Below, piece after piece: positions 47,549 through 55,913 of a DNA stretch of 64,000 bases. Source of the DNA: Dactylosporangium sp. AC04546 (GTDB lineage Bacteria > Actinomycetota > Actinomycetes > Mycobacteriales > Micromonosporaceae); contig NZ_JAHYSG010000005.1 in the NCBI RefSeq assembly GCF_022095675.1, positions 124,001 through 188,000 on the forward strand. Reading direction: 5' to 3'. The notes under the pieces are model-generated. The model was given only the letters and a program-made list of their open reading frames with translations, made no database searches and was not told the origin of the DNA. Position numbers and translations under genes: made by a program. How positions within the stretch are numbered: the first letter of the stretch is position 1; each line of letters opens with the position of its first letter.

Positions 47549-49549
47549 ATGATGATTCGTCCGGAAGTATCACGCCGTGGGATGGTCGCCCTCGGCGCTG
47601 TCGTGCTGCTGGCGACGGTCCTGGTGGTCGCGTTGCGGTGGGGTGGCGGGATCGCCGGCCGGGCGATCGTGGGGCTGCCCGACCCGGGGCCGGTCACGAC
47701 CTGGGGCCTGCCGCTGGTGCGCGCCGGGCTGGACGTCGCCGGTGTGCTGACCGTCGGATGGTGCGTCACGGCCGCGTTCCTGCTGCCGGGCGGCGACGGG
47801 CAGCTGCTCGGCCCGGCGGCCTACCGGATGCTGCGCCGGGCCGCCTGGTGGGCGGCCGGGTGGGTCCTGGCCGCCCTCGCCATGCTGCCGCTGACGCTGG
47901 CCGACCTGCTCGGCGTGCCGGTCACCGAGGTCACGTTCGCCGGGGTGCGCAGCCTCGCGTGGTCGGTGGCCCAGGGCCGCTCGGCTCTCGTCCAGGCGTG
48001 CGTCGCGCTCGCCGTGGCGGTCGCGTGCCGGCTGGTGCTCACCCGCACCGGCGCCGCGGTCGTGGCCCTGCTGGCCTGCGTCGCGCTGGTACCGCCGGCC
48101 CTGACCGGGCACTCGGCCGGCGCCGGCAACCACCAGCTCGCGGTCACCAGCCTGGCCGCGCACATCCTCGCCGCCGCCCTGTGGGTCGGCGGCCTCGCCG
48201 CGCTGCTCACCCTGCGCCGGGACGCGACCCTCGCCGTCGCGGCCCGGGGGTACAGCCGGCTCGCCCTCGGCTGCTGGGTCGCCGTCGCCGTGAGCGGTGC
48301 GGCGAGCGCGGCGGTGCGGCTCGGCTCCTTCGCCGAGCTGTGGCAGTCGCGGTACGGGTGGCTCGTCCTCGGCAAGGCCGCGGCGCTGCTGGCCGTCGGG
48401 GCGCTCGGCGCCGCCCACCGGCGGCGGACGCTGCCGGCCCTGCACGAGCGGCGGCCCGGCGCGTTCCGGCGCCTCGCCGCCGGTGAGCTGCTGGTGTTCG
48501 CCGCCACCCTCGGTCTCGCCGTCGCCCTGTCGCGCACGCCGACGCCGGTGCCGGCGAACCCGGTCGACACCGACCCGGTCACCGACCTGCTCGGCTTCGC
48601 CGCGCCCGCGCCGCTGAGCGCCGCGCGGGTGTTCTGGCCGCCGCTGCTCGACGCGTTCTTCATCGCGGTGGTGGCGCTCGGCGCCGCCGCCTACGTCGCC
48701 GGGGTGTGGCGGCTGTACCGCGGCGGGCACCGCTGGCCGGTCGCGCGCACCGCCGCCTGGCTGGGCGGGATGCTGCTGCTCGGCGCGTTCACCGTCGGCG
48801 GGTTCGCCCGCTACGCCTACGTGCTGTTCAGCGCGCACATGGCACAGCACATGGTCCTCGCCATGGTGGTGCCGATCCTGCTCGTGTGCGGCGCCCCGGT
48901 CACGCTCGCGCTGCGGGCGCTACGCCCGCCGGCCGACCCGTCGGTGCGCGGCACCCGCGACTGGCTGCTGCTCGTGCTGCACAGCCGGGTGCTGCGGGTG
49001 CTGTCCCACCCCGCGGTGGCGCTCGCGGTGTACGTCGTGAGCCTCTACGCGCTGTACTTCAGCGACCTGCTGGGCACGCTCATGCGGTACCACCTGGGAC
49101 ACCTCGGGATGCTCGTGCACTTCGTGCTCGCCGGGTATCTGTTCTTCTGGGTGCTCATCGGCGCCGACCCGGGCCGCCGGGCGGTCGCGCCGCCGATCCT
49201 GGTGCTCGTGCACTTCGCCGGGATGGCGTTCCACGCGTTCCTCGGCGTCGCGCTCATGCAGTCGCGGACCGTGATCGCCGCCGACTGGTACACCGCCGTC
49301 CACCCGTCCTGGGCCGGCGACCTGCTCGCCGACCAGCACGTCGGCGCCGGGCTGGCGTGGGGGTTCGGCGAGCTCCCCGCCGTGGCGATCCTGCTGCTGC
49401 TGGTCGTGCGGTGGATCCGGGCCGACGAGCGCGAGCAGCGCCGCCTCGACCGGGCCGCCGACCGCGCCGAGGCGACGGGGGAGGAGGACGACCTGGCCCG
49501 CTACAACGCGTTCCTGCGCCGGGCCGCGGAGGCCACTGAGCGTCGCTGA
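47549..49549 (+). CDS. CopD-CtaG fusion: copper transport and cytochrome c oxidase assembly membrane protein
   Basis: The 666-residue polytopic protein starts at ATG 47549 (47552 possible). The N-terminal half (about 50-330) is CopD-like: LTGHSAGAGNHQLAVTSLAA with HILAAALWVGGLAALLTLRR. The C-terminal half (about 360-640) is CtaG-like: AYVAGVWRLYRGGHRWPVAR, FSAHMAQHMVLAMVVPILLV (His/Met-rich), LVHFVLAGYLFFWVLIGADP, LVHFAGMAFHAFLGVALMQS and LADQHVGAGLAWGFGELPAV. Such fusions are common in actinobacteria and supply copper to the aa3 oxidase CuA/CuB sites. It anchors the copper locus, with YcnI divergent and the PepSY protein downstream. Confidence 0.93.
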   Translation: MMIRPEVSRRGMVALGAVVLLATVLVVALRWGGGIAGRAIVGLPDPGPVTTWGLPLVRAGLDVAGVLTVGWCVTAAFLLPGGDGQLLGPAAYRMLRRAAWWAAGWVLAALAMLPLTLADLLGVPVTEVTFAGVRSLAWSVAQGRSALVQACVALAVAVACRLVLTRTGAAVVALLACVALVPPALTGHSAGAGNHQLAVTSLAAHILAAALWVGGLAALLTLRRDATLAVAARGYSRLALGCWVAVAVSGAASAAVRLGSFAELWQSRYGWLVLGKAAALLAVGALGAAHRRRTLPALHERRPGAFRRLAAGELLVFAATLGLAVALSRTPTPVPANPVDTDPVTDLLGFAAPAPLSAARVFWPPLLDAFFIAVVALGAAAYVAGVWRLYRGGHRWPVARTAAWLGGMLLLGAFTVGGFARYAYVLFSAHMAQHMVLAMVVPILLVCGAPVTLALRALRPPADPSVRGTRDWLLLVLHSRVLRVLSHPAVALAVYVVSLYALYFSDLLGTLMRYHLGHLGMLVHFVLAGYLFFWVLIGADPGRRAVAPPILVLVHFAGMAFHAFLGVALMQSRTVIAADWYTAVHPSWAGDLLADQHVGAGLAWGFGELPAVAILLLLVVRWIRADEREQRRLDRAADRAEATGEEDDLARYNAFLRRAAEATERR

Positions 49550-49559
49550 AAAGTCTGAC

Positions 49560-49588
49560 GGAACTTCTGCGGACGCGCGGACGACTAC
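49560..49588 (+). promoter_or_regulatory. ECF-like promoter P2 upstream of the PepSY-TM gene
   Basis: GGAACTT (49560-49566), 15 bases, CGACTAC (49582-49588), 33 bases before ATG 49622. It matches P3 at 51805 in -35, spacer length, -10 and part of the spacer (TGCGGACG), indicating one sigma factor or regulator for both. Confidence 0.6.
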
Positions 49589-49621
49589 TTCCCGACCCCC
49601 CGCAGTCATCGGCGCCTGCAA

Positions 49622-51130
49622 ATGTCATCCGCCCGTCCGGAGGTATCCGTGTCCATCGCCACCGACGTCTCGCCCGCCGCCGAGGAGCTGCCCGAGAAAC
49701 CCGTCGCCGCGGCGCGGTCGTGGTCGATCGTGCCGCTGCTCACCCGGCTGCACTTCTACACCGGCGTCCTCATGGCGCCGCTGCTCGTCGTCGCGGCCGT
49801 GACCGGGCTGCTGTTCGTGTTCACCCCGCAGCTGGACAACCTGGTCTACGACAAGGAGCTGCACGTCGCCCAGGTCGGGCCGGGCCTGCCGAAGCCGCTG
49901 TCGGAGCAGGTCGCCGCCGCCGTCGCGGCGCACCCGGACGGGACCCTGGCCTCCGTCCAACCGGCGTCCGCACCCGACGCGACCACCAGGGTCACGTTCA
50001 ACGTGCCGGAGCTTGGGGAGAAGCAGCACACCGTCTACGTCGACCCGTACACCGGGGAGATCCGCGGGCAGCTCACCACCTGGTGGGGTTCGACGCCGCT
50101 GACGACGTGGCTCGACGACCTGCACCGCAACCTGCACCTCGGCGACGTCGGCCGGGTGTACTCCGAGACCGCCGCGAGCTGGCTGTGGGTGCTCGCCCTC
50201 GGCGGGCTGGTCCTGTGGTGCAACCGGCAGTGGCGCCGCCGCGCCGGGACGAGTCGGGCCCGCGGGCGGGCCGAGGCGACCCTGCTCTACGACCTCGACG
50301 CCGCCAAGGGTGTCCGCCGCACCCGCAGCTTCCACGCCGCCACCGGCATCTGGCTCGTCGCCGGTCTGCTCGTGCTTTCCGCTACCGGCCTGACCTGGTC
50401 GCGCTGGGCCGGCGACAACTTCGGCCTCGCCCTCGACAGCCTCGACTCCCGCACCCCCGAGCTCAACACGGCCCTGGTCGGGGGCAGTGCGCCGTCCGGC
50501 GGCGGCGGTCACCACGGCGAGGGTGGCGCCGCCGCGGCCGGTGACCCGGCGCAGATCGACGCGGTCCTGCACGTCGCCAGGGGAGCCGGGTTCACCGGCG
50601 CGGTGGAGATCGCGCCGCCGGCCGAGGAGGGCGCGGCGTGGTCGGTGACCCAGACCGACAACGTCTGGCCGGTGCACCTGGACCGCATCGCCGTCGACCC
50701 GGTCGCCGGCACCGTCGCCGCCCGCTCGAACTTCGCCGACTGGCCGGTGCTGGCCCAGCTCACCAAGTTCGGGATCCAGGCCCACATGGGCAGGCTGTTC
50801 GGTCTCGCCAACCAGCTGCTGCTCGCCGCGCTCGCGATCGGGCTGCTGAGCGTCATCGTCTGGGGCTACCGCATGTGGTGGCAGCGCCGCCCCACCCGCG
50901 CCGACCGCCGCGCCGCCGCCGGACCGCCACCGGCCCGGGGCGCCTGGCGCCGGCTGCGCCTGCCGGTGCTCGTCGCCGGCATTCTCGTCACCGCCGCGAT
51001 CGGCTGGGCGCTGCCGGTCTTCGGTGTCACGCTGCTGGCGTTCCTCGTGCTGGACGCCGCGGTGGGACTGGTCCGCCGACTCCGGCGCAAGCCTCCGGTG
51101 CCGGCGTCACCGTCCCCGGCTGACGCCTGA
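49622..51130 (+). CDS. PepSY-associated TM (PepSY_TM) protein
   Basis: This 502-residue membrane protein has a first helix with His (LLTRLHFYTGVLMAPLLVVA), a first PepSY-type external domain (about 75-150; THTVYVDPYTGEI-like sequence KQHTVYVDPYTGEIRGQLTT), and DLHRNLHLGDVGRVYSETAA before helix 2 (WLWVLALGGLVLWCNRQWRR). RSFHAATGIWLVAGLLVLSA is helix 3. A His/Gly loop (GGGGHHGEGG) precedes a second external domain (WPVHLDRIAVDPVAGTVAAR). Helix 4 follows near IQAHMGRLFGLANQLLLAAL. Paired His residues suggest haem or metal binding, as in PiuB/FpvG-type iron-uptake reductases. Here it probably handles copper or iron redox at the membrane. Confidence 0.88.
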   Translation: MSSARPEVSVSIATDVSPAAEELPEKPVAAARSWSIVPLLTRLHFYTGVLMAPLLVVAAVTGLLFVFTPQLDNLVYDKELHVAQVGPGLPKPLSEQVAAAVAAHPDGTLASVQPASAPDATTRVTFNVPELGEKQHTVYVDPYTGEIRGQLTTWWGSTPLTTWLDDLHRNLHLGDVGRVYSETAASWLWVLALGGLVLWCNRQWRRRAGTSRARGRAEATLLYDLDAAKGVRRTRSFHAATGIWLVAGLLVLSATGLTWSRWAGDNFGLALDSLDSRTPELNTALVGGSAPSGGGGHHGEGGAAAAGDPAQIDAVLHVARGAGFTGAVEIAPPAEEGAAWSVTQTDNVWPVHLDRIAVDPVAGTVAARSNFADWPVLAQLTKFGIQAHMGRLFGLANQLLLAALAIGLLSVIVWGYRMWWQRRPTRADRRAAAGPPPARGAWRRLRLPVLVAGILVTAAIGWALPVFGVTLLAFLVLDAAVGLVRRLRRKPPVPASPSPADA

Positions 51131-51167
51131 CCGGACTTTCCCGGGCCGTCGCTCGACGGCCCGGGAC

Positions 51168-51758
51168 TCAGGCCGAGGTGCCCCGGCGACGCCACCACAC
51201 CACGCCACCCGCCAGGACCAGCACGACGACCACGGCGCCGACCACCGCCCACAGCAGGCCACCAGCGCCGCCGTCATCGGACGCCGGGTCGGCCGCGACG
51301 GTCGCCGCCGCACTCGACGGCGCCGACGCGGGTTCGGTGGTCGCCTGCGGTGGACTGCTCGGCGCGGCGGTCGTCGGCGCGGCAGCGGCGTTGGTGAAGG
51401 TGAACTGACCCTCGATCGGGTGCCCGTCGACCGACACCGTGCGCCAGGCGACCCGCACCACACCGGCGGGCAACGCCTTCACCGGCTGGGTCAGCGTCTT
51501 GTCCACCGACTTCGGCGCGCCGTCGCTGTATGACGCGCCGTCGACACCGGTCACCACGACGGTGCTGAACTGCTGCTTGACCATCTCGTTGAAGGTGAAC
51601 GTCACCGCCGCCACCGGAGCGGTGACGGTGGCGCCGTCGGCGGGGTCGCTCTTGAGGAGCTTCGCGTGCGCCCACGCCGGCTGGGCCGGGACGAGCAGGA
51701 CGAGCGCGGCGGCCGCGGCGGCGGCCAGCGTCGCGCGGACGGTCATGGACAGTCGCAT
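51168..51758 (-). CDS. CopC-domain copper-binding protein, membrane-anchored
   Basis: About 196 residues starting MRLSMTVRATLAAAAAAALV; an upstream in-frame ATG at 51767 is equally possible. The signal peptide ends AQPAWA, and the mature protein starts HAKLLKSDPADGATVTAPVA, with the N-terminal His that CopC uses to bind Cu(II). FNEMVKQQFSTVVVTGVDGA and AWRTVSVDGHPIEGQFTFT (Asp-x-His ligand) complete the Cu site. A Pro/Ala/Ser linker and a terminal helix (LLWAVVGAVVVVLVLAGGVV) anchor it. It converges with the PepSY gene and diverges from PCuAC. Confidence 0.92.
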   Translation of the reverse strand: MRLSMTVRATLAAAAAAALVLLVPAQPAWAHAKLLKSDPADGATVTAPVAAVTFTFNEMVKQQFSTVVVTGVDGASYSDGAPKSVDKTLTQPVKALPAGVVRVAWRTVSVDGHPIEGQFTFTNAAAAPTTAAPSSPPQATTEPASAPSSAAATVAADPASDDGGAGGLLWAVVGAVVVVLVLAGGVVWWRRRGTSA

Positions 51759-51804
51759 GCGCTCCATCCTGACCCGCCGTCCGGAAGGGAACGCCACCGG
51801 GGCG

Positions 51805-51833
51805 GGAACTTGTGCGGACGATCGCGCGACTAC
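51805..51833 (+). promoter_or_regulatory. ECF-like promoter P3 upstream of the PCuAC gene
   Basis: GGAACTT (51805-51811), 15 bases, CGACTAC (51827-51833), 37 bases before ATG 51871. Same layout and partial spacer identity as P2 at 49560. Confidence 0.6.
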
Positions 51834-51870
51834 CTCGCTGTTGTACGCCACCCACAGCGAAGGATGTCTG

Positions 51871-52401
51871 ATGTCGTTGCGCCACCGCAGTGTCCTGGCC
51901 GTCGCCGGCGCGATCCTCGTGTCCGCCATGGGCGCCTGCGGATCCGACGAGTCACCGAGCACCGCACCGTCCGGCCAGTCCGCCCCGGCCAGTGCCAGCG
52001 CGCAGGCCGCCCTCGTCGTGAAGGACCCGTGGGTGAAGACGGCCCAGTCGGGCATGTCCGCGGCCTACGCCACCCTGGTCAACACGACCGGTGCCGAGAT
52101 CGTCGTGGTGTCGGCCACGTCCACGGCGTCGCCGAAGATTGAGCTGCACGAGACGACCACAGTGGACGGCAAGATGGCGATGCGGCCCAAGGAGGGCGGG
52201 TTCGCCATCCCGGCCGGCGGCAGCCACGAGTTCAAGCCCGGCGGCGACCACTTCATGCTCATGGACGTCACCACGCCCGTGAAGCCCGGCGACGAGATCA
52301 CCGTCACCCTGACCCTCAAGGACGGCACCACGTTCCGGTTCACCGCACTGGGCAAGGACTTCGCCGGCGGCAACGAGTCCTACATGCCCGGCATGGGCTG
52401 A
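51871..52401 (+). CDS. PCu(A)C copper chaperone lipoprotein
   Basis: This 176-residue protein has a lipobox VSAMGACGS (Cys at about residue 23). The PCuAC domain follows a Ser/Ala linker: VKDPWVKTAQSGMSAAYATL, then the copper motif H-x(n)-M...H-x-M seen as IELHETTTVDGKMAMRPKEG and FKPGGDHFMLMDVTTPVKPG, then VTLTLKDGTTFRFTALG. It delivers Cu(I) to the CuA site of cytochrome c oxidase outside the membrane. The DyP gene follows after one base, so the two are one transcript driven from P3. Confidence 0.94.
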   Translation: MSLRHRSVLAVAGAILVSAMGACGSDESPSTAPSGQSAPASASAQAALVVKDPWVKTAQSGMSAAYATLVNTTGAEIVVVSATSTASPKIELHETTTVDGKMAMRPKEGGFAIPAGGSHEFKPGGDHFMLMDVTTPVKPGDEITVTLTLKDGTTFRFTALGKDFAGGNESYMPGMG

Positions 52402-52402
52402 C

Positions 52403-53629
52403 GTGTCGCAGCCAGCCCGGCACCCGGTCAGCCGGCGATCCCTGCTGACCGGCAGTGCCCTCACGGTCGGCGGCGCCCTCGCCGGCGCCGCAGCCACCGC
52501 GGCCGCGACCGGTGGCAGCACCGGCGAGCCATCAACAACGTCCACTGTGGACCTCGGTGCGCAGGCTGTGCCGTTCCACGGCCCGCATCAGGCCGGCATC
52601 GAGACACCGGCCCAGGCGCATGCCGTGTTCCTCGCCCTCGACCTGACCGCCGGCGTCGACCGGCCGGCCCTGGTCCGGCTCATGCGGCTGCTCACCGACG
52701 ACGCCGCCCGCCTCACCCAGGGCACCGCCCCGCTCGCCGACGGCCAGCCCGAGCTCGCACACGTCCCGGCCCGGCTCACCGTCACGTTCGGCTTCGGCCC
52801 GCGCCTGTTCGACGCCGCCGGCCTGGCCGCGCAGCGCCCGGCCTCGTTGCAGCCACTGCCGCCGTTCGGCATCGACAAGCTGCAGGACCGCTGGTCCGGC
52901 GGCGACCTGCTCATCCAGATCTGCGCCGACGACCCGGTCACCGTCGCCCACGCGCAGCGGATGCTGGTCAAGGACAGCCGCGCGTTCGCCACCGTCCGAT
53001 GGCTCCAGCGCGGGTTCCGCCGCGGCCGCGGCATGCAGGACGACGGCGCCACCCAGCGCAACGTCCTCGGGCAGCTCGACGGCACCGGCAACCCGGCCCC
53101 CGGCTCGGCGGTCTTCGCCGGTGCGGTCTGGACCGACGACGGCCCCGCATGGCTGCACGGCGGCACCACGCTCGTGGTCCGCCGCATCCGGGCCGAGTTG
53201 GAGGCGTGGGACGCCGCCGACACCGTCGGCAAGGAGTTCGCCGTCGGCCGCCGCCTCACCGACGGCGCGCCGCTGACCGGGCAGCGGGAGACCGACCCGC
53301 CGGACTTCGCCGCGAGGAACGCGCTGGGCTTCCCGGTCATCTCCGAGTTCTCCCACGTCGCCCGCGCCCACGTCGCCGGCGACCGGCAACGCATCTTCCG
53401 CCGCCCGTACAACTACGACGAGCCGCCCGGCCCGGACGGCACGGCCGACAGCGGCCTCATCTTCGCCGCCTACCAGCGCGACATCGCCGCCCAGTTCCTG
53501 CCCATCCAGCGCAACCTCGCCGAGGCCGACCTGCTCAACGAATGGATCACCTCGATCGGCTCGGCCGTCTTCGCCGTCCCGCCGGGCTGCGAACCCGGCG
53601 GCTGGATCGGCCAGGGGCTGCTCGGCTGA
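52403..53629 (+). CDS. Tat-exported Dyp-type haem peroxidase
   Basis: The 408-residue protein starts at GTG 52403. The Tat signal is at about 8-45 (VSRRSLLTGSALTVGGALAG). The DyP motif appears as NVLGQLDGTGNPAPGS at about 215-230, giving the catalytic Asp of GxxDG. The proximal haem His is in ISEFSHVARAHVAG at about 310-325, with RQRIFRRPYNYDEP after it. SGLIFAAYQRDIAAQFLPIQ completes the fold. DyP peroxidases oxidise dyes, phenols or porphyrins with H2O2. Their pairing with PCuAC/YcnI/CopC genes is recurrent in actinobacteria, perhaps linking haem or peroxide handling to oxidase assembly. Confidence 0.94.
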   Translation: MSQPARHPVSRRSLLTGSALTVGGALAGAAATAAATGGSTGEPSTTSTVDLGAQAVPFHGPHQAGIETPAQAHAVFLALDLTAGVDRPALVRLMRLLTDDAARLTQGTAPLADGQPELAHVPARLTVTFGFGPRLFDAAGLAAQRPASLQPLPPFGIDKLQDRWSGGDLLIQICADDPVTVAHAQRMLVKDSRAFATVRWLQRGFRRGRGMQDDGATQRNVLGQLDGTGNPAPGSAVFAGAVWTDDGPAWLHGGTTLVVRRIRAELEAWDAADTVGKEFAVGRRLTDGAPLTGQRETDPPDFAARNALGFPVISEFSHVARAHVAGDRQRIFRRPYNYDEPPGPDGTADSGLIFAAYQRDIAAQFLPIQRNLAEADLLNEWITSIGSAVFAVPPGCEPGGWIGQGLLG

Positions 53630-53636
53630 CCGTACG

Positions 53637-54602
53637 ATGCGTCGCGTGCGGACCTGGAACTTCGGCGCCCTGCGGACGGCCACGGTCGACGGTGTGGTCG
53701 TCGCCGTCGGCATGTTCAGCACGGTCGACCAGGTCACGGTCTGCACACTGCACGAGGCGGACACGGGCCGGCGGCTGGGCGGCTGGCCGATGCCCTACGA
53801 CTGGTGCTTCTCCCGCCCCGACACCCACCTGTCGACGCTCGCGGCAGCCGGCGAGACGTACTCGATCGTCCGCGGCCGCGGCTCCGACTACACCGTCCAC
53901 CGGCTCACCCTCGACGGCCCGGTCCTGCTCGACCGGTCCGAACCGCACGACGACGGCATCTTCACCCTGGCGGCCGGCACGGTCTTCGGACGCCCGGCAG
54001 TGCTCAGCAGCGACTGGCGTCGCATCCACTACCACCACGTTCGTACCGGCGAAGCGCTCCGGGAGCCCTGGAGCGCGCCGGACGGCTGGCGGGTGGAAGA
54101 TCTCGTCACGGTGGCGGAGCGCACGTACGCGTGGCTGGAACCGGCCGACGAGACGCCACGGACCGACTGGCGCTGCTGGCTGTGGGACGCGATCACCTGC
54201 CGGCCGGTCGTACCGCCCACGTTCGTGCGGGGCTATCGCTGGGGCCCGTGGGCCCTCGGTCAGCGACCGGCACTGCTGGTGAAGACCGACTGGCAGGAGT
54301 ACCGCGTCCTCGACCTGACCCTGCGGCGGCCGGTGGGCCCGGCACTGCCGCATTCGGTGGCCGAACTCAGCGCGCCGGGGCTCGGGGTCCTGCACGGCCG
54401 TCCGGTGCTGGCGGCCGCGGCCGGGACCGCACTCACGGTGTGGGACCTGCTCACCGGGTCGCCCCGGCACGTCGTCGCCCTGCCGGACCCGCCGCTCGCG
54501 GTGGCTGTCGTCGCCGACCGGCTGTACGTCGCCGACACCGCCGGGGAGATCAGCGCACACCGGGTGCCACTGCGGGCGCTGCACCCGTTCGCGGCCCGCT
54601 GA
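53637..54602 (+). CDS. Predicted beta-propeller protein (WD40/PQQ-like), unknown role
   Basis: This 321-residue protein starts MRRVRTWNFGALRTATVDGV (GTG 53646 is another possible start). It has no signal. Repeating blade-like units end in short W/Y/V strands: RTATVDGVVVAVGMFST, TYSIVRGRGSDYTVHRLTLD, RPAVLSSDWRRIHYHHVRTG, RPALLVKTDWQEYRVLDLTL, RPVLAAAAGTALTVWDLLTG and VAVVADRLYVADTAG. About six blades are visible. The cytosolic propeller may scaffold protein contacts. It follows DyP by 7 bases but no functional link is evident. Confidence 0.8.
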   Translation: MRRVRTWNFGALRTATVDGVVVAVGMFSTVDQVTVCTLHEADTGRRLGGWPMPYDWCFSRPDTHLSTLAAAGETYSIVRGRGSDYTVHRLTLDGPVLLDRSEPHDDGIFTLAAGTVFGRPAVLSSDWRRIHYHHVRTGEALREPWSAPDGWRVEDLVTVAERTYAWLEPADETPRTDWRCWLWDAITCRPVVPPTFVRGYRWGPWALGQRPALLVKTDWQEYRVLDLTLRRPVGPALPHSVAELSAPGLGVLHGRPVLAAAAGTALTVWDLLTGSPRHVVALPDPPLAVAVVADRLYVADTAGEISAHRVPLRALHPFAAR

Positions 54603-54625
54603 CACGCCGAGCGAAGGAGCTTCCG

Positions 54626-54688
54626 GTGCCGACTGGTGTGCTGCTGGCCGTCCTGATCACCGCCGGCGTCGTCCTCATGAGCCTGTGA
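54626..54688 (+). CDS. Candidate 20-residue single-helix membrane peptide
   Basis: GTG 54626 is preceded by AAGGAG with 6-7 bases spacing. The product, VPTGVLLAVLITAGVVLMSL, is almost wholly hydrophobic and long enough for one membrane helix. It follows the propeller gene by 23 bases on the same strand and ends 12 bases before the converging pobA stop. Small size means chance cannot be excluded, but SD and composition are good. Confidence 0.4.
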   Translation: MPTGVLLAVLITAGVVLMSL

Positions 54689-54700
54689 CGACGTGCGACG

Positions 54701-55882
54701 TCACGGCGCGGGCCAGCCGGTGTAGCCCTCCGCGAGGAACCGGCGGCCCGCCTCGGACGCGACCAGGGCGGCGAGCTCGCCCTCCTGGCGGCGGACGTCG
54801 AACGGGTCGGCGCCGGGCGGCGTGTGCAGCATGGTGGTCATCCAGTACGAGAAGTGCTGGGCCTTCCACACGCGGGCGAGGGCGCGGTCCGTGTACGCGT
54901 CGAGGTGCGACGGGTCGCGCCGCTTGACGGCGAGTTCGAGGACCTCGGCGAGCACCCGGACGTCGGCGAGCGCGAGGTTCAGGCCCTTCGCGCCGGTCGG
55001 CGGTACCGTGTGCGCCGCATCCCCGGCGAGCACGAGGCGGCCGTGTCGCATGGGTTCCTGCACGAAGCTGCGGAACGGCAGCACGGTCCGCTCGAAGATG
55101 GGGCCCTCGTTGAGGCGGAATCCGTCCGGGCCGGCCAGGCGGGCCTGCAGTTCGGCCCAGACGCGCTCGTCGGGCCAGTCGGCCGGGTCGGTGGCCGGGT
55201 CGCACTGCAGGTACATGCGCTGGACGGTCGCGGTGCGCTGGCTGATGAGGGCGAACCCGCGGCCGGAGCGGGCGTAGATGAGCTCGGGGGCGCTGGGCGG
55301 TGCCTGGCAGAGGATGCCGAACCAGGCATAGGGATATTCCCGGAAGTACCACCGGCGGGCCGCTTCGGGGAAGGCGAGGCGGCAGGTGCTGCGGGAGCCG
55401 TCGGCGCCGACGAGGTAGTCGCAGGCGATCTCATGACCGAGGCCGTCCCCGTCGGTGTAGCGGATCACCGGCCGGTCCACGACGTCGGTGATCGCGGTGT
55501 CGCGCACGCCGAAGCGGACGTCGCCGCCGTCGCGGGCCCGGGCGTCGGCGAGGTCGACGAAGACGTCGGTCTGCGGGTACAGCCAGGTGGAGGCGCCGAC
55601 CAGGCCCTGGAAGTCGATGCGGTGGCTCTCGCCGCCGAAGCGCAGGTCGATCCCGCGGTGCTCGTGGCCCTCGGTGAGGACCCGGTCGGCGACGCCGGCG
55701 TCGACGAGCAGGCGGACGCTGTCGCGTTCGAGGATGCCGGCCCGGTGCGTGGTCTCGATCTCGTGCCGGGTGCGGTGGTCGACGGCGACGGAGTCGATGC
55801 CGGCCCGGGCGAGCAGGTGCGACAGCATCAGCCCGGCCGGCCCGGCGCCGACGATGCCGACCGCGGTCCGGGTGACGGTCAC
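54701..55882 (-). CDS. pobA: 4-hydroxybenzoate 3-monooxygenase
   Basis: This 393-residue flavoprotein (family norm about 394) starts VTVTRTAVGIVGAGPAGLML, the FAD GxGxxG motif. TTHRAGILERDSVRLLVDAG is the characteristic p-hydroxybenzoate hydroxylase N-region. VGADGSRSTCRLAFPE carries the DG motif, and VLAGDAAHTVPPTGAKGLNL the GD/FAD ribityl motif with the PPTGAKG of true PobA. It hydroxylates 4-hydroxybenzoate to protocatechuate using NAD(P)H and O2 in the cytosol. It follows pcaG by 31 bases, so its product is the substrate of the genes transcribed ahead of it. Confidence 0.94.
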   Translation of the reverse strand: MTVTRTAVGIVGAGPAGLMLSHLLARAGIDSVAVDHRTRHEIETTHRAGILERDSVRLLVDAGVADRVLTEGHEHRGIDLRFGGESHRIDFQGLVGASTWLYPQTDVFVDLADARARDGGDVRFGVRDTAITDVVDRPVIRYTDGDGLGHEIACDYLVGADGSRSTCRLAFPEAARRWYFREYPYAWFGILCQAPPSAPELIYARSGRGFALISQRTATVQRMYLQCDPATDPADWPDERVWAELQARLAGPDGFRLNEGPIFERTVLPFRSFVQEPMRHGRLVLAGDAAHTVPPTGAKGLNLALADVRVLAEVLELAVKRRDPSHLDAYTDRALARVWKAQHFSYWMTTMLHTPPGADPFDVRRQEGELAALVASEAGRRFLAEGYTGWPAP

Positions 55883-55913
55883 GTGGTACCTCCGCCGAGC
55901 CTGGCCGCGGTGA

